64,000 bases of DNA from Halobellus litoreus. GTDB taxonomy: Archaea; Halobacteriota; Halobacteria; Halobacteriales; Haloferacaceae. Positions within the stretch are counted from its first letter, which is position 1; each line of letters begins with the position of its first letter. The stretch covers positions 1,054,001 through 1,118,000 of the forward strand of contig NZ_JANHAW010000002.1 of the NCBI RefSeq assembly GCF_024464595.1. The letters are read 5' to 3'. Shown piece by piece: positions 1-8,741 of this stretch. Under the pieces are notes generated by a model, which was not told the DNA's origin, searched no databases, and was given only the letters and a program-made list of their open reading frames with translations. The position numbers and the translations under genes are program-made.

Positions 1-183
1 GTGGACGTCGAGAACGTGCTCGTGCGCGGGAACACCGTCCTGATCGAGTGCGGCTCGCCGGAGACCGACGATGAGTACGTCGCCGAGATGCCCGTCGACG
101 CGTTCAGGGACACGAACATCGAGAAGGGCGACACGGTGTGCCTCCAGTGGGACTCCGCGAAGTCCATCCTGGTGCCGGAGTGA
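1..183 (+). CDS. ABC importer ATP-binding subunit, C-terminal end (partial)
   Basis: Only the last 60 residues are in the window. They form a small beta-rich, acidic segment with no Walker motifs. That is what the C-terminal TOBE domain of PotA/MalK-type ATPases looks like: it lies after the ATPase core and takes part in substrate-linked regulation. The stop is 5 nt before the start of the first permease gene, so this is the first visible gene of an ABC import operon whose ATPase core and binding protein must lie to the left. Assignment rests on position and on the general look of the domain. I see no diagnostic catalytic residue. Confidence 0.65.
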   Translation: MDVENVLVRGNTVLIECGSPETDDEYVAEMPVDAFRDTNIEKGDTVCLQWDSAKSILVPE

Positions 184-188
184 TTCCG

Positions 189-1121
189 ATGTCGACGATA
201 GAGACACTCCGAGCCGAGATCGACGCGCTGGAAGGGGACGAAAATCCGGTACGTCGGCTCCTCTCGCCGCCCGGGATTCTGATCGCGCCGATGGCCCTGT
301 TGCTTCTGTGTATGTTCATCGGGCCGATGCTCGCGATCGTCGTCTTCTCGTTCCAGACGGGCAACAGCATCGCGCTGAGCCCCCTCGAGTGGTCGATCGC
401 GACCTACCAGGAGGTGATCGGCGGGATGGCCTCGGGCGAGGGAGTCTACGGCGACGTCCTCGCCAACACCGTCGCGGTGAGTATCACGACGACGGCGCTC
501 ACGCTGATCGTTTCGTACCCGGCGGCGTACGCGCTCGCGCACAAGATCTCTCGGTACAAACTGGTCTTCCTGATGATCCTCATCATCCCGCTTTTCACCA
601 GCGTGAACATCCGGGTGTTCGGGTGGGCGCTCTTCCTCGTGCAGAACGGCGTTTTCGACAGCATCGTCGGGCTGTTCGGAATCGAGGAGTACGCCTCGCT
701 GATGTACCGCCGTTCGACGATCATCCTGGGAACGACCTACATCTACCTACCGTTCATGTTGTTCCCGATCTACCTCTCGATGCTCAGTATCGAGGACACG
801 ACGCTGGAGGCGGCGAAGGACTTGGGAGCGAGTCGGTTCACGCTCTTCCGGAAGATCCTGCTGCCACTGAGCAAACCGGGCATCATCATCGGCTCGTTGT
901 TCGTGTTCGTCCTGAGCCTGGGGGCCAACGTCGAGGCGGAGATCCTCGGCGGCGGGTCGATCTTCACGATGGCGAGCAACATCCAGTACTCCTTCGGCTA
1001 CTCGCAGAACTGGCCGCTCGGATCGACGCAGGCGGTCGGCCTGTTGCTCATCACCGTCGTCGCTGGCGTCGTCATCCTGCGAACGATCGACCTGCGGGAA
1101 ATCGCGGCACGAGGTGACTGA
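189..1121 (+). CDS. ABC transporter permease, PotB-like (polyamine/opine family)
   Basis: 310 residues with about six hydrophobic segments; the first spans roughly residues 33-60 after a charged N-terminus. The EAA loop that docks on the ATPase is clear: EAAKDLGAS starts at residue 207 and is followed by the typical LLPLSKPGI. This is the MetI/PotB fold of class I importers for spermidine, putrescine, iron or opines. I chose the ATG at 189 because it follows the ATPase stop directly. The upstream in-frame start at 138 would overlap the TOBE domain. The next permease starts 2 nt after the stop, so both are co-translated as a heterodimer. The exact substrate cannot be read from the permease. 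Confidence 0.88.
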   Translation: MSTIETLRAEIDALEGDENPVRRLLSPPGILIAPMALLLLCMFIGPMLAIVVFSFQTGNSIALSPLEWSIATYQEVIGGMASGEGVYGDVLANTVAVSITTTALTLIVSYPAAYALAHKISRYKLVFLMILIIPLFTSVNIRVFGWALFLVQNGVFDSIVGLFGIEEYASLMYRRSTIILGTTYIYLPFMLFPIYLSMLSIEDTTLEAAKDLGASRFTLFRKILLPLSKPGIIIGSLFVFVLSLGANVEAEILGGGSIFTMASNIQYSFGYSQNWPLGSTQAVGLLLITVVAGVVILRTIDLREIAARGD

Positions 1122-1123
1122 GT

Positions 1124-1939
1124 ATGAGCACCAAACACTCCTCGGGACTCGGTGCACGGCTCGGCGACAGCGTCTGGTACGTCTACGTCGCGCTCGTCGC
1201 GCTCTTCCTGATGACGCCGCTCGTGAGCCTCGTCATCGCGTCGTTCTACGACGGCCGGTTCTTCTCGATCGTCGACTACGAGTTCACGCTCGGCTGGTAC
1301 GAGGCGGCGCTCACCTCCGGCAGCGTCCGCGGGGCGTTCACCAACACGGTGTACATCTCCGTCCCGGTCACGATTCTGAGCACGGTCATCGGGACGGCCG
1401 CGGCCATCGCGTACACGCGCTATGAGTTCCCGTTCCGCGAGCAGTTCAAACTGTTCGCGCTGCTGCCGATCTTCTTCCCGCTCATCCTGCTCGGTCTGGG
1501 AATGTCGATGTGGGCGAGTCAGATCAACCTCGGCTACGGCATCGTGCCGTCGATCATCGGCGAACTGGTCTGGATCTCGCCCATCGTGATGTTCGTCGTC
1601 TCGATCACCGCACTGGGGATCGACCCGAACATCGAGGAGGCCGCGAAGGACCTGGGAGCCGACACCGTGACCCTGTATCGACAGGTGCTGCTGCCGCTGA
1701 TCGCCGACGGCGTCGTCTCCGGCGCGATCTTCGCGTTCGTGCTCTCGTGGAACAACTACTACATCGTCTCCTACCTGTCGGGCCCGCAGAGCACGATCAC
1801 GACGTGGATCCACGGGCGGATGACGCAGGGCTTCACGCCGGTCGTGCCGGCCGTGGCGTCGCTCATCTTCTACGTCTCGATACTGCTCGTCATCGGCGCG
1901 GCGGTGCTCGAGTACCGCTCGGTCGACGAGAGCAGCTGA
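1124..1939 (+). CDS. ABC transporter permease, PotC-like
   Basis: 271 residues, six predicted membrane helices, and the inner-membrane permease EAA motif (EEAAKDLGAD near residue 171, then VLLPLIADG). It pairs with the permease just upstream, as PotC pairs with PotB. It is the last gene of the importer operon; about 130 nt separate it from the regulator. The downstream genes (a glutamine-synthetase-like ligase, aldehyde dehydrogenase and alcohol dehydrogenase) suggest that the imported compound is an amine used as a carbon or nitrogen source. That is inference from context. Confidence 0.88.
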   Translation: MSTKHSSGLGARLGDSVWYVYVALVALFLMTPLVSLVIASFYDGRFFSIVDYEFTLGWYEAALTSGSVRGAFTNTVYISVPVTILSTVIGTAAAIAYTRYEFPFREQFKLFALLPIFFPLILLGLGMSMWASQINLGYGIVPSIIGELVWISPIVMFVVSITALGIDPNIEEAAKDLGADTVTLYRQVLLPLIADGVVSGAIFAFVLSWNNYYIVSYLSGPQSTITTWIHGRMTQGFTPVVPAVASLIFYVSILLVIGAAVLEYRSVDESS

Positions 1940-2016
1940 GCCGTTCTATTGTTTTTTGCGTCAGATAAGCGGACAGTCACAGACTGATCCGGAGCATTTG
2001 CCAGTATCCGATAACC

Positions 2017-2024
2017 GTATATAG
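2017..2024 (+). promoter_or_regulatory. TATA box of the HTH_10 regulator gene
   Basis: GTATATAG is the only good archaeal TATA element in the gap. Transcription about 26 nt downstream would start near 2046. That excludes the ATG at 2029 and supports the ATG at 2068, with a leader of about 20 nt. Confidence 0.55.
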
Positions 2025-2067
2025 CCGTATGCGCAACGGGAGTCTGTCACACGGCAAGACGCCGATT

Positions 2068-2787
2068 ATGCTCGAATACACGTTCAGTATCAAACACAGG
2101 GGCTGCTGGACCGCCTCCCTGAACGACGCGTTTCCGGCGGTCAGAGCGACGATCATCTACTCCTACCGGCTCACCGGGACGAGCATCACGATGGTCGAAT
2201 TGACGCGGATCGAGGAGGGCGAACTCGACGAACTGGTCGCGTGGCTCGAAGACCACCCCGTGATGAACACGAGCCAACTCGTCAGTTACGACGACAGACG
2301 CCAGAAGGCGTTCGTCAGCCTGGCCGGGGATTACGACACCGACACCGAACCGGTCCTGAACGTCCTCCTCCGGAACAACTGCTTCCCGACGATTCCGGCG
2401 ACAGTGGCCCGGGGACGAGAGCACTGGAGCGTCCTCGCCTCGAATCACGAGCAGGTCAGCACCGCCCACGACGAACTCAGGCAGATCGGCTCCGTCGACG
2501 TCGACTCGCTCCGCTCGCCCGACCTCGACGGGCTTCTCACCGGACTCACGGAAGTAAAAGAGGCCGTCCAAGACCTCTCGCCCCGGCAGCTCGAAGTCCT
2601 CTCGCGGGCGATCGAGGAGGGGTACTACGACTCGCCGCGGTCGTGTAACATCGAGGAACTGGCCGAACTGGACTCCGCGAACACCTCGACCGTCGGCGAG
2701 CACCTGCGTCGGTCCGAGGCGAAGATCCTGAAGGCTGTCGCGCCGATGCTCGACCGTCCCAAGGAGCTCGGTGCCCGGACGAACTAG
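2068..2787 (+). CDS. HTH_10 (Bat-type) transcriptional regulator
   Basis: 239 residues. The C-terminal part (about 170-225), starting LSPRQLEVL and containing NTSTVGEHLRRSEAKIL, is the HTH_10 helix-turn-helix found in bacterioopsin-activator-like regulators, which are nearly confined to haloarchaea. The N-terminal ~150 residues would be the ligand-sensing part and carry no PAS or GAF motif I can recognise. The start was chosen from the TATA position. The stop overlaps the stop of the convergent ligase gene by 4 nt. Lying between the importer and the catabolic genes, it most likely regulates this cluster. Confidence 0.85.
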   Translation: MLEYTFSIKHRGCWTASLNDAFPAVRATIIYSYRLTGTSITMVELTRIEEGELDELVAWLEDHPVMNTSQLVSYDDRRQKAFVSLAGDYDTDTEPVLNVLLRNNCFPTIPATVARGREHWSVLASNHEQVSTAHDELRQIGSVDVDSLRSPDLDGLLTGLTEVKEAVQDLSPRQLEVLSRAIEEGYYDSPRSCNIEELAELDSANTSTVGEHLRRSEAKILKAVAPMLDRPKELGARTN

Positions 2788-4115
2788 AACTCGTCGAGGT
2801 ACTCCTCGCGCTCCCACGACGAGATGTGATCCATCGAGCGGTTGAACTCGTCGCGCTTGAGTTTCACGAACGACTCGACCAGCGACGGTCCGAGCATCTC
2901 CGCGAGCACGTCGTCGGCTTCGAGGTGGTCGAGAGCCGACCAGAGCGTCCGCGGCAGACGCTCGTAGTCCTCTTCGTACGCGTTCTTCAGCGTCGGCTCG
3001 CCCGGATCGATCTCGTTGCGGATGCCGTCCAGCCCCGCCGCGAGCGACGCCGCCATCCCGAGGTACGGGTTGCACGAGGAGTCGGGGACGCGGTGTTCGA
3101 TGCGCGTCGCCGGCCCGAGTTCCGGCGGGAGCCGGAGGACGGTTGATCGGTTGTCCGGTCCCCAGGCGACGTTGACCGGAGCCCAGATGCCCGGCAGCAG
3201 CCGCTTGTAGGAGTTCACCGTCGGCGCGCAGATTGCCGTCAGCGCCTTCATATGTTCGAGGAGGCCGCCGATGAAGTGTCTCCCGACGTCGGAAATCCCC
3301 GACTCGCCCGCGGGGTGTTTGCCGGCGGGGAACTGGATGTCGCCAGTCTCGCTCGCGAACTGGTTCTCGGACTCCTCGAGGTCCCACAGCGAGAGGTGGA
3401 AGTGGAGGCCGTTGGCGTCCTCACCCGAGTGAGGCCGCGGCATCATCGATGCCTTGTGGCCGTGGTTCCGCGTGACCGACTTGGCCATATGGCGGAAGAA
3501 CATAATCCCGTCCGCCGTCGTCAGCGCGTCGTCGTACTCGATGTTGACCTCGTACTGTCCCGGTTGGGACTCCTGGTGGACGCCGAGGACGTCGTAGCCG
3601 GCGGTCTCCATCGCCGAGCGCCACTCGGAGATGAGCTCCGAACTCATATCGACGGCGTCGAGGTCGTACGAACAGCGGTCGTTGTACGGCACCCATCCGC
3701 CGTCGCCGTCGGGGCTGAGCAACGAGAACTCGGTCTCGACGCCGGCGAGCGCGCGGTACCCGTCCGATTCGAGTTCGGCGAGGACGTTCCGGAGGGCGCT
3801 CCGGGCGCAGAGGTCGAACTGCGACCCGTCGACATCGGTGAGGTCGGTGAAGACGGCGGCCGTGTCGTCGGCCCACTCGACGGGAGTGACCGAGGAGCGA
3901 TCCGGGACCGCCAACATATCACCGCCCTCGGCCCCGTAGTGCGGATCGTCGAGCAGTCCGGGTTCGAGCGTCAGTTCCGCGACGCCGTTCGCGAATCCGA
4001 TCCCCTCTTCGAAGGCGTGTTCGGCCTCGTCGCCCGGGACGGTGATTCCGCGGGCGACGCCGTTGAGATCCGTCCACACGAGCCGGACGTCGTCGTACTC
4101 TGATAGCGTGGTCAT
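2784..4115 (-). CDS. Glutamine synthetase family ligase, gamma-glutamylpolyamine synthetase-like
   Basis: 443 residues with the glutamine synthetase catalytic fold. Metal- and substrate-binding motifs are in order: GVETEF (Glu127, Glu129), GQYEVN (Glu189), GLHFHLSL (His238, His240), PTVNSYKRLLPG, NRSTVLRLP and RIEHRVPD (Glu340). GLHFH in place of the NGSGMH of true GlnA, together with the context, points to the PuuA/GlnA3-like branch that joins glutamate to an amine. Such enzymes make gamma-glutamylputrescine or a related amide in the cytoplasm. It is transcribed opposite to the flanking genes. A TATA-like element on the minus strand near 4145-4152 implies a nearly leaderless mRNA. The amine specificity is inference. 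Confidence 0.85.
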   Translation of the reverse strand: MTTLSEYDDVRLVWTDLNGVARGITVPGDEAEHAFEEGIGFANGVAELTLEPGLLDDPHYGAEGGDMLAVPDRSSVTPVEWADDTAAVFTDLTDVDGSQFDLCARSALRNVLAELESDGYRALAGVETEFSLLSPDGDGGWVPYNDRCSYDLDAVDMSSELISEWRSAMETAGYDVLGVHQESQPGQYEVNIEYDDALTTADGIMFFRHMAKSVTRNHGHKASMMPRPHSGEDANGLHFHLSLWDLEESENQFASETGDIQFPAGKHPAGESGISDVGRHFIGGLLEHMKALTAICAPTVNSYKRLLPGIWAPVNVAWGPDNRSTVLRLPPELGPATRIEHRVPDSSCNPYLGMAASLAAGLDGIRNEIDPGEPTLKNAYEEDYERLPRTLWSALDHLEADDVLAEMLGPSLVESFVKLKRDEFNRSMDHISSWEREEYLDEF

Positions 4116-4264
4116 CGGGATATCGTACGCAGGTCGCTATCGGAGTATATGAGTTCACCCGCAGGCTTGCGGCTCCTTTTATGTGAGGCAGTGGCACGGC
4201 CGCCTCGACCGGCTCGATGGGTCGTTCCGAAGCCGGTCGTCGTGACTGCGCGACGCGCGTCGGT

Positions 4265-4274
4265 ACTTAAAAAA
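4265..4274 (+). promoter_or_regulatory. TATA-like element upstream of the aldehyde dehydrogenase
   Basis: ACTTAAAAAA in otherwise GC-rich sequence, about 55 nt before the ATG at 4326. It would give a leader of roughly 30 nt and makes in-frame starts further upstream (from 4149) unlikely. Confidence 0.45.
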
Positions 4275-4325
4275 TCGCACATCCACCGGGCAACGCTTAG
4301 GCGGGCTTGTGGGTCAGTGCAGGGT

Positions 4326-5774
4326 ATGGAATCATACGAACTGTTGATCGACGGCGACCGGCGGTCGTCGTCGGAGGCGATCCACGTTGCGAACCCAGCG
4401 ACGGGGGAGACGGTCGGGCGCGTCGCGAAGGGCGACGCCGCCGACGCGCGGGCGGCGATCGAGGCCGCCGACGCGGTGACACGAGCGTGGGAAGACCGGT
4501 CGCCGGCCGAGTACGAGCGACCGCTCCGCGCCGTCGCCGACAGAGTCGAAGCCGACGCCGACGACATCGCGGAACTGCTCTCGAAGGAGACGGGCAAGTG
4601 CCTCGCGACGGCCGAGGGCGAGGTCGCCGAGACCGCCGCCCAGTTTCGGTTCTACGCCGGCGTCACCGACAAGGTCCGCGGCGACACCGTCCCGACGGCT
4701 CCGAACCGACTGAACTACACCCGGCGCGTCCCCTACGGCGTCACCGCCCACGTCGTCCCGTGGAACTACCCGCTGCTCCTGGGAACGCGCGGCATCGCCA
4801 GCGCGCTGGCGACGGGCAACACCGTCGTCGTCAAGCCGCCGACGCAAGCGCCGCTGACGACGATGTGGATCGGCGAGCTGCTGCTGGAGGAGTTCCCCGA
4901 CGGCGTCGTCAACGTCGTGCCGGGACCGGGAAGTGAGGTCGGGGCCGAACTGTCCGCGAACGCCGGCGTCGACGCCATCACGTTCACCGGATCGACCGGC
5001 GTCGGTAAGGGCGTCCTCAAATCCGCGGCGGAGCACATCACGCCCGTCGACCTCGAACTCGGGGGGAAAGCGCCGTCGATCGTCCTCCCCGACGCCGACC
5101 TCGAAAACGCCGCCCGAGGCGTCGTCGCGGGCATCTTCTCGAACGCCGGCCAGAACTGCGTCGCGACCTCGCGCTGTCTCGTCCACGAGGCCGTCCACGA
5201 CGATCTCGTCGAGAAGATCGTCGAGAAGACCGAGCGCATCACCCTCGGCCCCGGCACCGACCCCGAGACGGATATGGGGCCGGTCATCTCCGAACGCGCC
5301 CGCGAGGACGTCCTCTCGTACGTCGAGTCGGCGAAAGAGGAGGGCGCGACGCTCCTGACCGGCGGCGGCGTCCCCGACGACCCCGCGCTCGCCGAGGGGA
5401 CGTTCGTCGAACCGACCGTCTTCGACGACGTGGACCCGTCGATGACGGTCGCCTGCGAGGAGATCTTCGGCCCCGTGCTGTCGGTCGTCCCCGTCGAATC
5501 GACCGAGGACGCCATCGCCGTCGCCAACGACTCGCCGTACGCTCTCGCCGCGGCGATCTGGTCCGAGCGCCTGGACGCGACCCGGATGGCCGACCGCCTC
5601 GATCACGGCCTCGTGGCGATCAACACCTTCCCCGTGTCGATGCCGCAGAGCCCGTGGGGCGGCAACAAGGAGAGCGGAATCGGCCGCGAGGGCGGTCTGG
5701 AAGGCGTCGAGGCGTTCACGACGGTCGACAGCGTCGTCGTCGAGTTCGACGGGATGGAGGATCCCTACCGATGA
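4326..5774 (+). CDS. NAD(P)+-dependent aldehyde dehydrogenase
   Basis: 482 residues, full length for the family. Visible active-site parts are PWNYPL (Asn147), VVVKPP (Lys170), the FTGSTGVG cofactor loop near 220, ELGGK (general base Glu244) and GQNC (nucleophile Cys278). It oxidises an aldehyde to the acid through a thioester. Its stop overlaps the ATG of the M81 peptidase by 4 nt (ATGA), so the two are translationally coupled and probably act on the same compound. Next to a glutamyl-amine ligase, a PuuC-like role on an aminoaldehyde is plausible, but succinate-semialdehyde or lactaldehyde dehydrogenase is possible. Confidence 0.92.
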   Translation: MESYELLIDGDRRSSSEAIHVANPATGETVGRVAKGDAADARAAIEAADAVTRAWEDRSPAEYERPLRAVADRVEADADDIAELLSKETGKCLATAEGEVAETAAQFRFYAGVTDKVRGDTVPTAPNRLNYTRRVPYGVTAHVVPWNYPLLLGTRGIASALATGNTVVVKPPTQAPLTTMWIGELLLEEFPDGVVNVVPGPGSEVGAELSANAGVDAITFTGSTGVGKGVLKSAAEHITPVDLELGGKAPSIVLPDADLENAARGVVAGIFSNAGQNCVATSRCLVHEAVHDDLVEKIVEKTERITLGPGTDPETDMGPVISERAREDVLSYVESAKEEGATLLTGGGVPDDPALAEGTFVEPTVFDDVDPSMTVACEEIFGPVLSVVPVESTEDAIAVANDSPYALAAAIWSERLDATRMADRLDHGLVAINTFPVSMPQSPWGGNKESGIGREGGLEGVEAFTTVDSVVVEFDGMEDPYR

Positions 5775-7243
5775 CGGACACCGTCCTCGTCGCGCGGATC
5801 AAACACGAGACGAACACGTTCTCGTCGCTCTCGACCGGCCGCGAGGCGTTCGAGTCGACCTCGCTGTTCTTCGACGAGGAGATCGTGCCCGAGTTCCGCG
5901 GGACGAACACGGACCTCGGCGGGTTCCTCCGCGTCGCGGCCGAGGAGGAGTGGGACGTCGTCCCGACGGTCGCGGCGAACGCGACCCCCGGCGGCGTCGT
6001 CACCGCGGACGCGCTGGACGCGTTCGTCGAGCGGTTGTGCTCCGGGATCGAGGAACACGATCCGGACGCCGTCCTGTTGGGGCTCCACGGCGCGATGGTC
6101 AGCGAGCGCGACCGCGACGGCGACGGGTACATCCTCGAACGCGTGCGCGAGAGCGCGGGTGAGGACGTTCCGGTGATGGCGACGCTCGACCTCCACGCGA
6201 ACGTCTCCGAGCGGATGGTCGCCCGCGCGGACGGGCTCTTCGGCTACGACACCTACCCGCACGTCGACATCGGCGACACCGGCGAGACGGCCGCCCGCGC
6301 GATGGCCGCGACGCTGAACGGCGAACTGGACCCGACGATCGTCGTCGAGCGAGCGCCGCTCTTGCCGCCGCTGCCGGTGCTTCAGACAGCCGACGAACCG
6401 ATGGCGTCGCTGCTGGACGCCGCGGGCGACGCCGAGTCCGACCTGACTCCCGACGTGTCCGTCTTCGGCGGCTTCGCCTACGCGGACGTTCCAGAGGCCG
6501 GATTCAGCGTCCTCGGCGTCACCGACGCCTCCGTCGCTGACGAGACGCGCGCGGCTTGCGCCGCCATCGCGGCCGACGCCGACGATCGACGCCGCGAGTT
6601 CGATCGGACGTACACGGGCGTCGCGGACGCCGTCGAAGAGGCAGGGGAGTGGGGCGGGGGAGACGGCCCGCTGCTGCTCGCCGACATCGCCGACAACCCC
6701 GGCGGGGGGAGCGCCGAGGACGGCACCGTCCTCCTGAACGCGCTGCTGGAGGCGGGCGTCGAAGGCGTCGCCGTCGCCGCCATCTACGACCCGGCCGCCG
6801 TCGACGCGGCGATCGAGGCCGGCGTCGGCGAGTCGGTGGCCGTCGAACTGGGCGGCCACATCGAGGACAACGGCGATCCGATCCCCGTCGACGCCTACGT
6901 ACGATCGATCTCCGACGGCACCTACCGAAACCAGGGACCGATGTCGACGGGGTTGCAGGTCTCCTTCGAGCGGACGGCGGTGCTCGAAGTCGACGGGATC
7001 GACGTGATCGTCGGCTCGCACCGCCAGCAGCCGTACGATCCGGAGGTGTTCCGGAGCCAGGGAATCACCCCCGAACGGCAGCGTGTCCTGGTCCTGAAGA
7101 GCACCGTCCACTACCGCGCGGCCTTCGAACCGATCGCGGGCGCGGTTCGCGAGGTGTCGGCGCCCGGGCTGTGTAGCCCCGACCTCTCGTCGTTCAGCTA
7201 CGAGCACGTTCAGCGGCCGAAGTACCCGCTCGACGGGGAGTGA
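5771..7243 (+). CDS. M81 family metallopeptidase (MlrC-like)
   Basis: 490 residues. The family hallmarks are visible: KHETNTFS at the N-terminus (His12), GLHGAM (His106), TLDLHANVS (Asp140, His142) and YDTYPHVDIGDTGE (His164). The second half contains the glycine-rich DNPGGGSAEDGT loop of the MlrC C-terminal domain. M81 enzymes are zinc hydrolases of peptide or amide bonds; MlrC cuts linearised microcystin. The start at 5771 is fixed by the ATGA overlap with the upstream dehydrogenase. In this cluster it could hydrolyse the glutamyl amide left after oxidation of a glutamylated amine (inference). It has no signal peptide, so it acts in the cytoplasm. Confidence 0.87.
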   Translation: MTDTVLVARIKHETNTFSSLSTGREAFESTSLFFDEEIVPEFRGTNTDLGGFLRVAAEEEWDVVPTVAANATPGGVVTADALDAFVERLCSGIEEHDPDAVLLGLHGAMVSERDRDGDGYILERVRESAGEDVPVMATLDLHANVSERMVARADGLFGYDTYPHVDIGDTGETAARAMAATLNGELDPTIVVERAPLLPPLPVLQTADEPMASLLDAAGDAESDLTPDVSVFGGFAYADVPEAGFSVLGVTDASVADETRAACAAIAADADDRRREFDRTYTGVADAVEEAGEWGGGDGPLLLADIADNPGGGSAEDGTVLLNALLEAGVEGVAVAAIYDPAAVDAAIEAGVGESVAVELGGHIEDNGDPIPVDAYVRSISDGTYRNQGPMSTGLQVSFERTAVLEVDGIDVIVGSHRQQPYDPEVFRSQGITPERQRVLVLKSTVHYRAAFEPIAGAVREVSAPGLCSPDLSSFSYEHVQRPKYPLDGE

Positions 7244-7320
7244 GTGGGCGGGAGGCCCGAATCGGACCGCTCGAACCGACCGGCGCAAGGGACCGCGCCG
7301 TAACCACACTTAACGCACCA

Positions 7321-7328
7321 CATATATG
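7321..7328 (+). promoter_or_regulatory. TATA box candidate before the iron alcohol dehydrogenase
   Basis: CATATATG stands out in the 193-nt gap after the M81 gene. It suggests that the alcohol dehydrogenase has its own promoter and a leader of about 85 nt. Confidence 0.4.
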
Positions 7329-7436
7329 AGACAGAATAGTGATGCGCCGAAGCGGACACGCTCCGGATACAGCGGGGACGAGTGACGCGGATTCCGCCGC
7401 CGTCCCCACTCGCGACCGAACTCACGACACACTACT

Positions 7437-8630
7437 ATGACAGACTCACTGGAACTGTGGAACGCCCCCAACAGGATGCTCTTCGGCTGGGGTGCGGCAT
7501 CGGAGATCGGAACGTACGTAGAGAAGTTCGACGCCGAGCGACCCTTCGTCGTCACCGACGAGGGCGTCGTACAGGCGGGCGTGCTCGATCCGATCCGCGA
7601 CGCGATCGAGGAAGCGGGCGCGGACTGCGAGGTCTGGACCGGCGTCCAGCCGGACCCGACGGATCGGATCGTCCACGACGCGGCCGACGCGTACGACGCG
7701 GCCGACGCGGACCTGATCGTCGGGGTGGGCGGCGGGTCGTCGATCGACACGGCGAAAGCGGCCAGCATCCTGGCGGCGAACGACGGCCACATCCTGGAGT
7801 ACACGGGCAGCGGAAACGTCCCCAACCAGCCGCCGCCGAGCGTCTACGTCCCGACGACGGCCGGAACCGGCAGCGAGGTCGGCCACTGGACCATCGTCAA
7901 GGACACCGAGACCGATATCAAAGAGGAGATCGGCGACGTGAAACTGCTGGCGGATCTGGCGCTCGTCGATCCCGAACTGACCGCCAGCGCGCCCGCGCCG
8001 ATCAAGGCCGCGACCGGGATGGACGTGCTCACCCACGCCGTCGAGGCCTACGTGTCGATCAAGGCGCAGAGTCAGACCTCGGCGCTCGCGATCGATTCGA
8101 TCGAGAAGGTCGGCGCGCATCTCCCGCGGGCGGTGGAGTACCGCGGCGGCGACCGAGAGGCGCTCTCGGAGATGGCCCGAGCCAGTATGCAGGCCGGGAT
8201 GGCGTTCAACGGGGCCGGACTCGGTGCGGTCCACGCCATCTCTCACCAGGTCGGCGGGATGTTCGGCGTCCCGCACGGGCTCGCCAACGCGATCGTCCTC
8301 CCGTACGTGATGGAGTACAACCTCCCGCAGACGCCGGAGCTGATGGTCGACGTCGCCGAGGCGCTCGGCGAGGACGTCGACCGCACGAGGCCCGCGGCGG
8401 TCGAGGGGTACAAGGCCGTCCGGGCAGTCTGCCGGTTAGCCGAGTCCGTCCGCATCCCCGAGACGCTCGCTGAGACGGCCGCCGAGCGGGACGCCGTCCC
8501 GCAACTGGCCGAGCAGGCGCTCGAAGACGGCAGCCTGACGGGGAACCCGAGAGCGACCGACGTCGAGGACCTCGAAGGGATCCTCCGGAACGCCTTCGAT
8601 GGGGACCTGGCGTACGAGGCGCGGCTCTGA
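7437..8630 (+). CDS. Iron-containing alcohol dehydrogenase
   Basis: 397 residues of the group III (Fe-ADH) family. The NAD(P)-binding GGGSSIDTAK is at 98-107. The metal ligands appear in the expected order as Asp196, His200 (GMDVLTHAVEAY), His266 (GAVHAISH) and His280 (GVPHG). It interconverts an alcohol and an aldehyde, so it could feed or relieve the aldehyde dehydrogenase upstream. Same strand and direction as the dehydrogenase/M81 pair, but a 193-nt gap with its own TATA-like element makes it a separate transcription unit. Substrate unknown. Confidence 0.9.
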   Translation: MTDSLELWNAPNRMLFGWGAASEIGTYVEKFDAERPFVVTDEGVVQAGVLDPIRDAIEEAGADCEVWTGVQPDPTDRIVHDAADAYDAADADLIVGVGGGSSIDTAKAASILAANDGHILEYTGSGNVPNQPPPSVYVPTTAGTGSEVGHWTIVKDTETDIKEEIGDVKLLADLALVDPELTASAPAPIKAATGMDVLTHAVEAYVSIKAQSQTSALAIDSIEKVGAHLPRAVEYRGGDREALSEMARASMQAGMAFNGAGLGAVHAISHQVGGMFGVPHGLANAIVLPYVMEYNLPQTPELMVDVAEALGEDVDRTRPAAVEGYKAVRAVCRLAESVRIPETLAETAAERDAVPQLAEQALEDGSLTGNPRATDVEDLEGILRNAFDGDLAYEARL

Positions 8631-8741
8631 TCACCGACTCGGTCGGGGCAGGAAAGAAGAGACGCAAAGCGAGAGTCCGCGATCCGCGCGTACCGGTGAA
8701 CAAGCAAGATTGAAGTCAGTTTGCGACCTCCCAGGAAAGGA

